A stretch of DNA of 24,637 nt from JBGSIZ01 sp041742255 (lineage in GTDB: Bacteria > Pseudomonadota > Alphaproteobacteria > Rhodobacterales > Rhodobacteraceae): the NCBI GenBank assembly GCA_041742255.1, contig JBGSIZ010000280.1, positions 1-24,637 of the forward strand, written 5' to 3'. Position 1 is the first letter of the stretch. Each line of letters begins with the position of its first letter. The translations under genes and the position numbers were made by a program. This document shows positions 13,556 through 21,662 of this stretch, in pieces. The notes beneath the pieces were generated by a model. It did no database searches, was not told where the DNA came from, and was given only the letters and a program-made list of their open reading frames with translations.

Positions 13556-15115
13556 TCATTCCCATTCGATCGTGCCCGGCGGTTTGGACGTGATGTCATA
13601 GGTGACGCGGTTGATCCCTTTGACTTCGTTGATGATCCTTGTGGCGGTTTCCCCAAGAAAATCATGGGTAAAGGGGTAATAATCAGCGGTCATGCCGTCA
13701 ACGGATGTGACCGCCCGCAGCGCGCAGGCGAAATCGTAGGTCCGCCCGTCGCCCATGACGCCCACGGTGCGCACGGGCAAAATCGCGACGAATGCCTGCC
13801 AGATGTCATCATACAGCCCGTGTTTGCGGATCTGGTCGATGAACACGGCGTCGGCCTTGCGCAAGATGTCCAGCTTTTCGCGGGTGATCTCGCCGGGACA
13901 CCGAATGGCGAGGCCGGGACCGGGGAAGGGATGCCGCCCGATGAAACTGTCGGGCAGGCCGAGTTCACGGCCCAGCGCGCGCACTTCGTCCTTGAACAAT
14001 TCGCGGAGCGGTTCGACCAGTTTCAGCCCCATCTTTTCCGGCAGCCCGCCGACATTGTGATGCGATTTGATGGTGACCGAGGGTCCGCCGCTGAACGACA
14101 CGCTTTCGATGACATCGGGATACAGCGTCCCCTGGGCCAGGAATTCGGCCCCGTCGATCTGGTTGGCGTATTTCTGGAACACGTCGATAAACAGACGGCC
14201 AATAATTTTTCTCTTGGTTTCCGGGTCACTTACGCCATCCAGTTCACCCAGGAACAGGTCGCGTTCGTCGGCGGCAATCAGGCGGATGTTGTAGTTGTCG
14301 CGGAACATATGCACGACCTCTTCGGCCTCGCCCTGTCGCAACAACCCGTGGTCCACGAACACACAGGTCAACTGTTCACCGATCGCTTCGTGGATCAGGA
14401 TGGCCGCGACAGAACTGTCCACGCCCCCCGACAGCCCGCAAATCACCTGTTTGTCGCCCACCTGTGCCCGGATCGCGGCGATGGCCTGATCGCGGTAGGC
14501 GTCCATGGTCCAATCGCCGGTAAAGCCCGCCAAGCGCACGAAATTTTCATAAAGACGGGCACCGTTCGGGGTGTGATGCACCTCGGGATGGAACTGCACC
14601 GCGTAGAAATGGCGTGACACGTCCGCCGTGATCGCGAAGGGGGCGTTGGGCGATGTGCCATAAACCTGAAATCCGGGGGCCAGTTTCGACACATGGTCGC
14701 CGTGGCTCATCCAGACCTGTTCGCGGCCCGCGTCAAACCAGCCCTCAAGGATCGACAGGGTGTGATCGGTGGGCGTAACATAGGCGCGGCCGAATTCGGC
14801 GGTGCCGTGCCCGGATTCAACCGTGCCGCCCAGCAGGTGCATCATCAATTGCTGGCCATAACAGATGCCAAGGATCGGCACGCCAAGGTCGAACACCAAA
14901 GGTGTCACCGACGGCGCGCCGGGCGTGAACACCGATGCCGGGCCGCCCGAAAAGATCACCGCGCGGGGTGAAAACTCGGCCAGAAAGGCCGCGGTCACCT
15001 TTTGGAACGGATGAATTTCGCAATAGACGTTCAGTTCCCGCAAACGCCGCGCGATAAGCTGCGTCACCTGTGAACCAAAGTCGATGATGAGAAGGCGCTG
15101 ATGTGTCTGGGTCAT
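13556..15115 (-). CDS. guaA: GMP synthase (glutamine-hydrolysing)
   Basis: 519 residues (E. coli 525). The N-terminal class I glutamine amidotransferase domain has Cys85 in GICYGQQ with His176/Glu178 in QFHPEV. The ATP-pyrophosphatase domain has the PP-loop SGGVDSS at 229-235, followed by the dimerisation domain ending in the conserved PPGTIEWE. It makes GMP from XMP using glutamine and ATP in the last step of guanine nucleotide synthesis. The ATG at 15115 (MTQTHQRLLIIDFGSQ) matches the family start. The frame stays open upstream, but that part is low-quality sequence without homology. It is divergent from the MttB-like gene with 174 bases between the starts. hpt, a salvage gene, is also in the window but far away. 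Confidence 0.98.
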   Translation of the reverse strand: MTQTHQRLLIIDFGSQVTQLIARRLRELNVYCEIHPFQKVTAAFLAEFSPRAVIFSGGPASVFTPGAPSVTPLVFDLGVPILGICYGQQLMMHLLGGTVESGHGTAEFGRAYVTPTDHTLSILEGWFDAGREQVWMSHGDHVSKLAPGFQVYGTSPNAPFAITADVSRHFYAVQFHPEVHHTPNGARLYENFVRLAGFTGDWTMDAYRDQAIAAIRAQVGDKQVICGLSGGVDSSVAAILIHEAIGEQLTCVFVDHGLLRQGEAEEVVHMFRDNYNIRLIAADERDLFLGELDGVSDPETKRKIIGRLFIDVFQKYANQIDGAEFLAQGTLYPDVIESVSFSGGPSVTIKSHHNVGGLPEKMGLKLVEPLRELFKDEVRALGRELGLPDSFIGRHPFPGPGLAIRCPGEITREKLDILRKADAVFIDQIRKHGLYDDIWQAFVAILPVRTVGVMGDGRTYDFACALRAVTSVDGMTADYYPFTHDFLGETATRIINEVKGINRVTYDITSKPPGTIEWE

Positions 15116-15289
15116 GGCCCCGATTAATGCAGCGCCCGTGCCCCTGCAAGGGCTGGCAAGGTTTTTGAACGGCCCCGCAATTTTCAGCCCGAAACGTGAA
15201 ATGTCGGTTTTGCCTGCCAAAGGACGCAAATCCGGCACCTGTGCCCCGGTCCGCGCGGTATCTGAACCCATTGGCAAAGGAGAGCGGCG

Positions 15290-16834
15290 ATGTCGGATGT
15301 AGCAGCAGGGCGCAGGGCACGGGGCGGCGGTGGGGCCGCACGGCGGGCAGAACGCACCGCCATCAGCGTGGAAACCGCCCGCTATATCGCGCGCAACATT
15401 CCGAACTACGAAATCTTGAACGAAGAAGCGTTGCAGATCATCGAGGCGAATGCCGAAACCGTTCTGGCCGAGATTGGCGTGAATTTTGTGGAAAACCCCT
15501 ATGCGCTGGACCTGTGGCGCGCTGCCGGGGCCGATGTGCAAGGCGAACGGGTCCGCATCCCGCGCGGATTGGCCCGCGAATTGTGCAAAACCGCCCCCCG
15601 CGAATTTGTGCAGCACGCCCGCAATCCCGAACGCAATGTGGTGATCGGGGGCCGCAACCTTGTGCTGGCCCCTGTTTATGGCCCGCCCTTTGTCCGCGAT
15701 GCCGCAGGTGGTCGCCGCTATGCCACCATCGCCGATTTCCAGAAATTCGTGAAATTAGGCTATATGTCCAAATGGTTGCACCATTCGGGCGGCACCGTGT
15801 GTGAGCCAACCGATGTGCCGGTGAACAAACGGCATCTGGACATGCTGCTGGCCCATATGACGCTAAGCGACAAGCCGTTCATGGGGTCGGTGACCGAACC
15901 CAGCCGCGCACAGGATTCGGTGGATATGTGCAACATCCTGTTCGGGGCCGATTTTGTGCAGGCCAACACGGTGATGACCAGCCTGATCAACATCAATTCG
16001 CCGCTGACGTTTGACGGCATCATGATGGGCGCGCTCGAGGTTTATGCCCGCAACAATCAGGCCGCGATCATTTCGCCGTTTATCGTGGGTGGGGCCATGG
16101 CCCCGGTCAGCGTGGCGGGGACGCTAACGCAGGTGTTGGCCGAGGTGTTGGCCGGCGTCGCCTACAGCCAGTTGGTGCGCAAAGGGGCCCCGGTGATTTT
16201 CGGGGCCTTTGTCACCAGCATCGACATGAATTCCGGCGCCCCCACGTTCGGCACGCCCGAGGCTGCGCATATCACCTATGGCGCGGGGCAGCTCGCGCGT
16301 CGTCTGGGGCTGCCGTATCGCAGTGCGGGATCGTTCTGCGGGTCCAAACTGCCCGATGCACAGGCGGCCTACGAATCGGCGAACAGTCTGAACATGGGGC
16401 TGTTGTCGGGGGTGAATTTCATGTTGCACGCCTGTGGCTGGCTCGAAGGCGGGTTGGTCGCGGATTTCGAGAAATTCGTGATGGACGCCGACCAGTTGGG
16501 CACGCTGCACCATCTGGCCCAAGGCATCCACATGGACGAAAACGGGCAGGCGATGGACGCGCTGCGCGAGGTGGGGCCGGGTGGCCATTTCCTCGGCTGC
16601 GCCCACACGCAAGCGAATTTCAAATCGGCGTTCTGGCGGTCGGACCTGTTCGATTACAAACCGTTCGAGACATGGGACGAAGAAGGCGCGCGGGACACCC
16701 GGCAACTGGCCACCGCGCGGGTGGCCAAGATGCTGGACCAATACACCCAGCCGCCGCTCGACCCTGAAATCGAGGCCGCGCTGCACGCCTATGTGGCGCA
16801 GAAAAAGGCCAGTATGCCGGATGCATTCATGTAA
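15290..16834 (+). CDS. MttB-family (trimethylamine methyltransferase-like) protein, non-pyrrolysine
   Basis: 514 residues with an arginine/glycine-rich N-terminal extension (about 1-22) before the MttB barrel. The frame has no internal TAG, so it lacks the pyrrolysine of archaeal MttB. The place I expect it to occupy is near GSFCGSKLPDAQ (347-358), where Cys350/Gly351 stand. Non-pyrrolysine relatives such as Desulfitobacterium MtgB demethylate glycine betaine and pass the methyl group to a corrinoid protein. This protein probably acts on a quaternary amine, but the substrate is not determined. GGAG precedes the start. No corrinoid protein or methyltransferase partner is adjacent. Its end overlaps the convergent DUF6477 gene by eight bases. 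Confidence 0.9.
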   Translation: MSDVAAGRRARGGGGAARRAERTAISVETARYIARNIPNYEILNEEALQIIEANAETVLAEIGVNFVENPYALDLWRAAGADVQGERVRIPRGLARELCKTAPREFVQHARNPERNVVIGGRNLVLAPVYGPPFVRDAAGGRRYATIADFQKFVKLGYMSKWLHHSGGTVCEPTDVPVNKRHLDMLLAHMTLSDKPFMGSVTEPSRAQDSVDMCNILFGADFVQANTVMTSLININSPLTFDGIMMGALEVYARNNQAAIISPFIVGGAMAPVSVAGTLTQVLAEVLAGVAYSQLVRKGAPVIFGAFVTSIDMNSGAPTFGTPEAAHITYGAGQLARRLGLPYRSAGSFCGSKLPDAQAAYESANSLNMGLLSGVNFMLHACGWLEGGLVADFEKFVMDADQLGTLHHLAQGIHMDENGQAMDALREVGPGGHFLGCAHTQANFKSAFWRSDLFDYKPFETWDEEGARDTRQLATARVAKMLDQYTQPPLDPEIEAALHAYVAQKKASMPDAFM

Positions 16835-17126
16835 CCATTGTGGGAGTGGTCGCGCGCAGGACGCGGGCCTCTCCCATCAAGGCGATCAACACCTCGACAT
16901 GGCGGGCACAGGAATAATCGGCGGCCTTGGCCTGCCGTTTGTCGTCCATTTCAACCTCGATCTCCAGCAGGCGCAACACCGCCTCGCCCGACCGGGGCGT
17001 GGTATCGGTGTGCAGGATGCGGCGCAGATGCACATCGCGGCGGTAATCATCCACGCCAAACCGCGCCGACCGCACCAGTAAAGCGGGCCGGTTGAGGTTG
17101 CGCACCATTCCAAGCAGATCGAGCAT
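16827..17126 (-). CDS. DUF6477 family protein
   Basis: 99 residues. The start at 17126 has a very strong AGGGGGA about six bases upstream; a longer frame is open but unneeded. The protein is small and largely helical. Its N-terminal MLDLLGMVRNLNRPALLVRSARFG and the block LRRILHTDTTPRSGEAVLRLLEIE match what I remember of the Rhodobacteraceae DUF6477 family, which has no known function. It is divergent from the DUF6456/HTH gene, a neighbourhood I believe is common in the group. The intergenic region carries a palindrome and a CtrA-like site. Its last eight bases overlap the end of the MttB-like gene. Confidence 0.8.
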   Translation of the reverse strand: MLDLLGMVRNLNRPALLVRSARFGVDDYRRDVHLRRILHTDTTPRSGEAVLRLLEIEVEMDDKRQAKAADYSCARHVEVLIALMGEARVLRATTPTMVT

Positions 17127-17207
17127 TCTAATTCCCCCTAATGGTTCGATTCCAACAAGTTCCACAGGTATTGCACAACCATTGCGTGTGTTGCGTCCGA
17201 GGGGCTA

Positions 17208-17287
17208 CCTGCGTCCGCAGGGTTACCGATTGAAAAGGAAACCTGCTTTAGAAAGGGGTTACGCACTCGATCTTAACCGATGAGTAA
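17208..17287. promoter_or_regulatory. Divergent control region with palindrome and CtrA-like site
   Basis: The DUF6477/DUF6456 intergenic region (17127-17374) contains the perfect inverted repeat CCTGCG-TC-CGCAGG (17208-17221). It also contains TTAA-N7-GTAA (17273-17287, TTAACC start), one base away from the CtrA consensus TTAA-N7-TTAA of alphaproteobacteria. The region is AT-richer than its surroundings toward 17330. Both elements are seen directly; any binding is inferred. Confidence 0.35.
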
Positions 17288-17374
17288 CTAATGCAACTTT
17301 AGGTTGTTTATCGGGCTATGTTCGATTTTCGTAAATTTTTGACGAAGGACACGGTCTTAGGCGGGGGAAAAGAT

Positions 17375-18517
17375 ATGTCGGCTGCGAACAGGCTTCCGAT
17401 GGTTGTCCGACTGCCCAGTTGGGTGCCTGTCGGGGTTCGGAATTATTTGATGCACACGGAAACCGGGTTGCCGATCCGTGCGCTGGCCCGGGCCAATGAC
17501 TGCCATGCGTCCACCATCATGCGACAGGTGCGCCGGTATGAGAACCGGCGTGACGACCCATTGATGGACGATGCGTTGCGCCGATTGTCCCATCTTGTTC
17601 CCGCCCGTTTGCCCGAGCCCGCAAAGGAGACGCACCGCATGGACGTAGACCTGAAATCCAGCCCGCAAAACATCGACGAAGACCTGACCGAAGCCCGGAT
17701 AGACCGCGACGGTGCCCGAATTTTGCGCCGGATGTGCGAGGCGGGGGCGGTTCTGGCTGTGGCCCGGGATATGGAAATGGCTGTGGTCGTGCGCGACATG
17801 CCCGATGGCAGTTCGACCCGCACTGCCGTGGTCGAGGCCAAGATGGCGCAGGCACTGGCCCTGCGGGACTGGATTTCGTGTGCCGACAGCGGCGCGCGGA
17901 TTGCCCGGTATCGGATCACCAGCACCGGGCGCGCCGCACTCAAGGGGTTATTGGCGCAGGCCGAAAACCGGGCGATGGCGCAGGCCACAGGCATGGCCGA
18001 GGCCCCCGCCGATTTCGCCGGGCAACACCGATCCTGGGATGACCGCAGCGTGGCCGAGGATGGCCAAAGCCGCAGTTACCGTTTCAACACGATGGAGAGC
18101 CCGCTGACCGGATTGGCCCGGCGCAAGGACCGCGACGGCCAACCGTTACTGACCCGCGATCTGGTGGCGGCGGGCGAACGTCTGCGCGAGGATTTCGAAC
18201 TGGCCCAGATGGCGCCATCCGTCACCCAGAACTGGGAGCGGTTCCTGACCGGACCCGAACCCGTGCGGGGTGGTGGGGCCGTGGTCAGCACAGGGGCCGC
18301 CGCCGCAAAGGACCGGGTGATGGCCGCGCTGGCCGATCTGGGGCCGGGATTGGGCGATGTCGCCTTGCGCTGTTGCTGTTTTCTGGAAGGGTTGGAGCAG
18401 GCCGAAAAACACATGGGATGGGCGGCCCGGTCTGGCAAGATCGTGTTGCGCATCGCCCTTCTGCGGCTCAAGCAGCATTACGCCGCCCAAGGGCAATACG
18501 CGCCCAAGATCGGATAG
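17375..18517 (+). CDS. DUF6456 protein with N-terminal helix-turn-helix
   Basis: 380 residues from the ATG at 17375, chosen because GGGGGA lies six bases upstream; the upstream ATG at 17318 has no good site. The N-terminal part carries a helix-turn-helix (TGLPIRALARANDCHASTIMRQVRR). The middle shows a second winged-helix-like segment (GARILRRMCEAGAVLAV...YRITSTGRAALKGLL). The C-terminal DUF6456 region (from about residue 245) includes SPLTGLARRKDRDG and the helix VLRIALLRLKQHY. It is probably a DNA-binding protein of the alphaproteobacterial line; its targets are unknown. It is divergent from DUF6477, and the shared region has a CtrA-like site, which hints at cell-cycle or motility-linked control (inference). 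Confidence 0.85.
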   Translation: MSAANRLPMVVRLPSWVPVGVRNYLMHTETGLPIRALARANDCHASTIMRQVRRYENRRDDPLMDDALRRLSHLVPARLPEPAKETHRMDVDLKSSPQNIDEDLTEARIDRDGARILRRMCEAGAVLAVARDMEMAVVVRDMPDGSSTRTAVVEAKMAQALALRDWISCADSGARIARYRITSTGRAALKGLLAQAENRAMAQATGMAEAPADFAGQHRSWDDRSVAEDGQSRSYRFNTMESPLTGLARRKDRDGQPLLTRDLVAAGERLREDFELAQMAPSVTQNWERFLTGPEPVRGGGAVVSTGAAAAKDRVMAALADLGPGLGDVALRCCCFLEGLEQAEKHMGWAARSGKIVLRIALLRLKQHYAAQGQYAPKIG

Positions 18518-18550
18518 GCGGGCGCGGCCAGAACGCACCCGCCGGTATCG

Positions 18551-19237
18551 TTAGGCGTCCGCGCGGGTGATCCCCGCCGCATGCACCACGCCCGCAATCG
18601 CACCGCCCAGCAACGGCGCCACGATGAACACCCATAGCTGTGCAATCGCCGCGCCGCCCACGAACACCGCCGGACCGATCGACCGCGCCGGGTTCACCGA
18701 CACGCCCGTGACGTTGATCCCCACAAGGTGGATCCCCGCCAGCGTCAGACCAATGGCAAGCCCTGCCATGGCCCCCGGTGCGCCCGCCTGCGTGGCCCCA
18801 AGGATGACCGTGACAAACAGGAACGTCGCCACCACCTCGAACACCAAGGCCGCGATCAGGGTGTATTCGCCCAGATATCCCGGCCCAAATCCGTTCTGGC
18901 CCAAACCGTTGGTGGCAATGGCATAATCCGCCTTGCCGCTGGCGATCACCAGCAAAACGGCCGCCGCCGCAATCGCACCCGCAATCTGCGCCACCGCGTA
19001 GCCTGCGAACTCCGTCAGGGACATCCGGCCCGCCATCACCATGCCCAGCGACACCGCCGGGTTCAGATGTGCGCCCGAAATCGCCCCCAAGCCATAGGCC
19101 GCCGCCACAATCGACAGGCCAAACGCGAGCGAAATGCCCGTCATGCCGATTTGCGCCCCCATCAGAACCGCCGATCCGCAGCCAAAAAAGACCAGAATGA
19201 ACGTTCCCAGTCCTTCGGCCATCAATTTTTTCGTCAT
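18551..19237 (-). CDS. aqpZ: Aquaporin Z-like water channel
   Basis: 228 residues with six membrane spans and both aquaporin boxes: NPAV at 59-62 and NPAR at 182-185. Length and sequence fit AqpZ (E. coli 231). Of the selectivity filter, Phe39, His170 and Arg185 are kept, but the Thr183 position of E. coli AqpZ is Val179 here (VTGVSVNPAR). The His points to a strict water channel rather than a glycerol facilitator. It sits in the inner membrane and equilibrates water during osmotic change. The start has GAGGG eight bases upstream. It is divergent from lipA with 149 bases between them; no shared function is apparent. Confidence 0.95.
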   Translation of the reverse strand: MTKKLMAEGLGTFILVFFGCGSAVLMGAQIGMTGISLAFGLSIVAAAYGLGAISGAHLNPAVSLGMVMAGRMSLTEFAGYAVAQIAGAIAAAAVLLVIASGKADYAIATNGLGQNGFGPGYLGEYTLIAALVFEVVATFLFVTVILGATQAGAPGAMAGLAIGLTLAGIHLVGINVTGVSVNPARSIGPAVFVGGAAIAQLWVFIVAPLLGGAIAGVVHAAGITRADA

Positions 19238-19386
19238 GTTTTTTCCCTCGTGACACGCGCCCCCATTGGTTCCCCCCGTCCCGGTGCGTGCATGGCGGCC
19301 ATACCACCAGCGCGACCATGAACAGGGTTTGAACCGGCGCGATTGTAGGCTACATCCTGATGCATCGTCAGTAATGGGAAAAACCA

Positions 19387-20340
19387 GTGCGCGACCTCAA
19401 AATCCCTTCCGAACGGCACCCCGAAAAGGCCCGCCGTCCCGACAATGCCCAGCCCAAGAAACCGGACTGGATCCGGGTCAAGGCCCCGACGTCCGAAGGG
19501 TATCGGCAGACCCGCGATATCTTGCGCGAACACAAGCTGGTCACGGTATGCGAGGAGGCCGGGTGCCCGAACGTGGGCGAATGCTGGAGCCAAGGCCACG
19601 CCACCATGATGATCATGGGCGAGGTTTGCACCCGCGCCTGTTCGTTCTGCAACATCGCGACCGGCAAACCGCCCGAGGCGCTCGATGTGTTCGAACCGGG
19701 CCGGGTTGCAGACGCGGTCAAAAAACTGGGCCTGAACCATGTGGTCATCACATCCGTGGACCGCGATGATGTGGCAGACGGCGGTGCCGAACATTTCGCC
19801 CAGACGATCCGCGCGATCCGCCGTCAGGCCCCCGGCACCACGATTGAAATCCTGACCCCCGATTTCCTGCGCTGCGATCCTGCCGTGCTGGAGGTCGTGG
19901 TGGCCGCCAAACCCGATGTATTCAACCACAATCTGGAAACCGTGCCGGGCCTTTATCCCGAAGTGCGCCCCGGTGCCCGGTATTTCCATTCCCTGCGCCT
20001 GTTGCAGCGGGTCAAGGAACTGGACCCGGCCATGTTCACTAAATCCGGCATCATGGTGGGGCTGGGCGAGGATAAGCAGGCCGTGATGCAGGTCATGGAT
20101 GACATGCGCGCCGCCGATATTGATTTCCTGACCATCGGTCAGTATTTGCAGCCCACCCCGAAACACCACCGGGTTGATCGGTTTGTGACCCCGGACGAAT
20201 TCAAGGCCTATGAGGCCGCCGCCTATGGCAAGGGGTTTGCGATGGTGTCGGCCACGCCGCTGACCCGGTCATCGTATCATGCGGGCGATGATTTCGCGCG
20301 GTTGCGCAGCGCCCGGTTGGCCAAACTGGGCCGGGTGTAG
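19387..20340 (+). CDS. lipA: Lipoyl synthase
   Basis: 317 residues. It is a radical-SAM enzyme that inserts two sulfurs into protein-bound octanoyl groups to make lipoate. Both [4Fe-4S] clusters are represented: the auxiliary cluster Cys55/Cys60/Cys66 (CEEAGCPNVGEC) and the SAM cluster Cys81/Cys85/Cys88 (CTRACSFC). The essential C-terminal RSSYHAG (Arg294-Ser-Ser) is present. Translation appears to begin at GTG (19387) with GGGA upstream, because no in-frame ATG precedes the conserved region. A loose promoter pair, TTGAAC (19329-19334) and TACATC (19351-19356), lies in front. It ends convergently with the GAF-EAL gene, 18 bases away. Confidence 0.97.
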   Translation: MRDLKIPSERHPEKARRPDNAQPKKPDWIRVKAPTSEGYRQTRDILREHKLVTVCEEAGCPNVGECWSQGHATMMIMGEVCTRACSFCNIATGKPPEALDVFEPGRVADAVKKLGLNHVVITSVDRDDVADGGAEHFAQTIRAIRRQAPGTTIEILTPDFLRCDPAVLEVVVAAKPDVFNHNLETVPGLYPEVRPGARYFHSLRLLQRVKELDPAMFTKSGIMVGLGEDKQAVMQVMDDMRAADIDFLTIGQYLQPTPKHHRVDRFVTPDEFKAYEAAAYGKGFAMVSATPLTRSSYHAGDDFARLRSARLAKLGRV

Positions 20341-20358
20341 CGGCGCGGGTCACGCACC

Positions 20359-21603
20359 CTATGGCAATTGGATGATGTCCTTGATCCTGAGGCCGCGCGT
20401 CACGTCCTGTGCAGGTGCGGGGCGTGCATACAAGAACCCCTGACCCAGTCGCGCGCCCAACCCCGCCAGCATCCGGTGTTCGGGCACGGTTTCCACCCCT
20501 TCGGCGATCATGAACGCCCCGACCTGTTCCGAAAACAGATAGAGCGCCTGCACCAGCGATTGTTTGGCCGCGTCCGCGTCAATGCCATGCACCAGCGACC
20601 GGTCCAGTTTGATCACGTTCGGGCGGAGCTTCAGGATCGTGCTGAGCCCGGCATATCCGGCGCCCACGTCGTCTATGCCGATTCCGATCTCGCGGGACCG
20701 CAACCAGCTGATCTGGTCCAACAGGGCGGCGGTTTGCGCGATTTCCACATGTTCGGTCAGTTCCACGAACAACCGGCTGGGCGGGACCGCGTCCAGCGTT
20801 TCGCGAAACAGGGCCGATGACAACGTCGCGGGCGACACATTGACCGACAGATAGACCTTGGCTGGCAGGTCCCGCAGGTGAGCGAGCGCGAGCCGGATCG
20901 CGTTCAATTCGAACGGCACCTGTAAATCGGTCGTGCGGGCCTGTTCAAACCAGCCTTCGACGGTGCCGGGAACGGGGGGCGGGGCGGTCGGCCCGACAAT
21001 CCGGGCGAGCGCCTCGACCGCGCGGACTTGCCCCGTGCGCAGCGACAGGATCGGCTGGAAATGGATCGTCATCAACTGGCGTTCCATCACCTCGCGGATC
21101 TGGCGGCGCAGGGCGGCCAGATGATCCGCCGCATCCAGATGATGGTTGAGCGATTTCGCCGCCAGATTGGCGAACATGGTCACCACGTCCAGATCCCGTT
21201 GATTGAGCGTCGTATTGGGCCGGGTGGAGGAGCAGCAGAACATGCCATAGACATCGCCATTGCTGCGGTGGATGGGAATGCTGATATGGGACCGGATCGG
21301 GATCGATGTTTGCAACGTCCCATCGGTCAGACAGGAATGGTGTTCCGTGTCCCGGATCAGATTGGGCAGTTCCCCCGCAAGGATGCGTTTGCACAGTGTC
21401 TGATCGTAGGGAATCCGGTCGCCGGGCGCAAACAACCCCTTGCCCCCCAGCCGCGACACGGCGCGAAACACCACATCCCCGTCCTTGACCTCGGTCAGAT
21501 ATGACACGTCCATCCCCAGATGGGTCCGCACGGTTTGCAATGCCTCTGCCACCTCGGCGAACATGTCGCCTGCCGTTGCTATATCTTTGGAAAATGCCGT
21601 CAT
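20359..21603 (-). CDS. GAF-EAL cyclic-di-GMP phosphodiesterase
   Basis: 414 residues. An N-terminal GAF sensor domain (about 1-160) precedes an EAL domain (about 175-405). No GGDEF domain is present. Catalytic EAL residues are conserved: Glu197 in EALAR, Asn255 in SVNVSP, Glu284 in ELTEH, Asp311/Asp312, Lys332 in KLD, Glu368 in AEGVE and Gln388. Loop 6 reads DDVGAG instead of the common DDFGTG. It is therefore predicted to hydrolyse c-di-GMP, with activity tuned by a ligand or redox signal at the GAF domain (unknown). The start at 21603 has only a weak AGG, which lies inside a potential hairpin. A 12-codon leader frame ends across the start codon (ATGA). Confidence 0.92.
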   Translation of the reverse strand: MTAFSKDIATAGDMFAEVAEALQTVRTHLGMDVSYLTEVKDGDVVFRAVSRLGGKGLFAPGDRIPYDQTLCKRILAGELPNLIRDTEHHSCLTDGTLQTSIPIRSHISIPIHRSNGDVYGMFCCSSTRPNTTLNQRDLDVVTMFANLAAKSLNHHLDAADHLAALRRQIREVMERQLMTIHFQPILSLRTGQVRAVEALARIVGPTAPPPVPGTVEGWFEQARTTDLQVPFELNAIRLALAHLRDLPAKVYLSVNVSPATLSSALFRETLDAVPPSRLFVELTEHVEIAQTAALLDQISWLRSREIGIGIDDVGAGYAGLSTILKLRPNVIKLDRSLVHGIDADAAKQSLVQALYLFSEQVGAFMIAEGVETVPEHRMLAGLGARLGQGFLYARPAPAQDVTRGLRIKDIIQLP

Positions 21604-21638
21604 GGCGGACCTGTCAAAACCCTGTTGATGACAGGCAT
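21600..21638 (-). CDS. Putative 12-codon leader ORF (MPVINRVLTGPP) of the GAF-EAL gene
   Basis: An ATG at 21638 is preceded by a strong AAGGGG (21647-21652) eight bases away. It opens a 12-codon frame whose TGA overlaps the GAF-EAL start as ATGA. This overlap suggests translational coupling, since the main gene itself has a poor ribosome-binding site. The frame is short, so chance cannot be excluded. Confidence 0.4.
   Translation of the reverse strand: MPVINRVLTGPP
21610..21635 (-). promoter_or_regulatory. Alternative hairpins hiding the GAF-EAL ribosome-binding site
   Basis: On the mRNA, CCTGTCA (21635-21629) can pair with TGACAGG (21616-21610), which contains the AGG ribosome-binding site six bases before the start codon. 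The same CCTGT can instead pair with ACAGG at 21625-21621, which would free the site. The two structures are mutually exclusive. Confidence 0.4.
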
Positions 21639-21662
21639 AGATCACACCCCTTAACGGGTGGT

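Noticed and set aside
13529..14617. 362-codon plus-strand open frame opposite guaA
   Set aside because: It lies entirely across the GMP synthase gene and the guaA 3' end and has no recognisable motif.
15116..15616. In-frame upstream extension of guaA
   Set aside because: GMP synthase is full length from 15115; the extension overlaps the divergent MttB-like gene and has no similarity.
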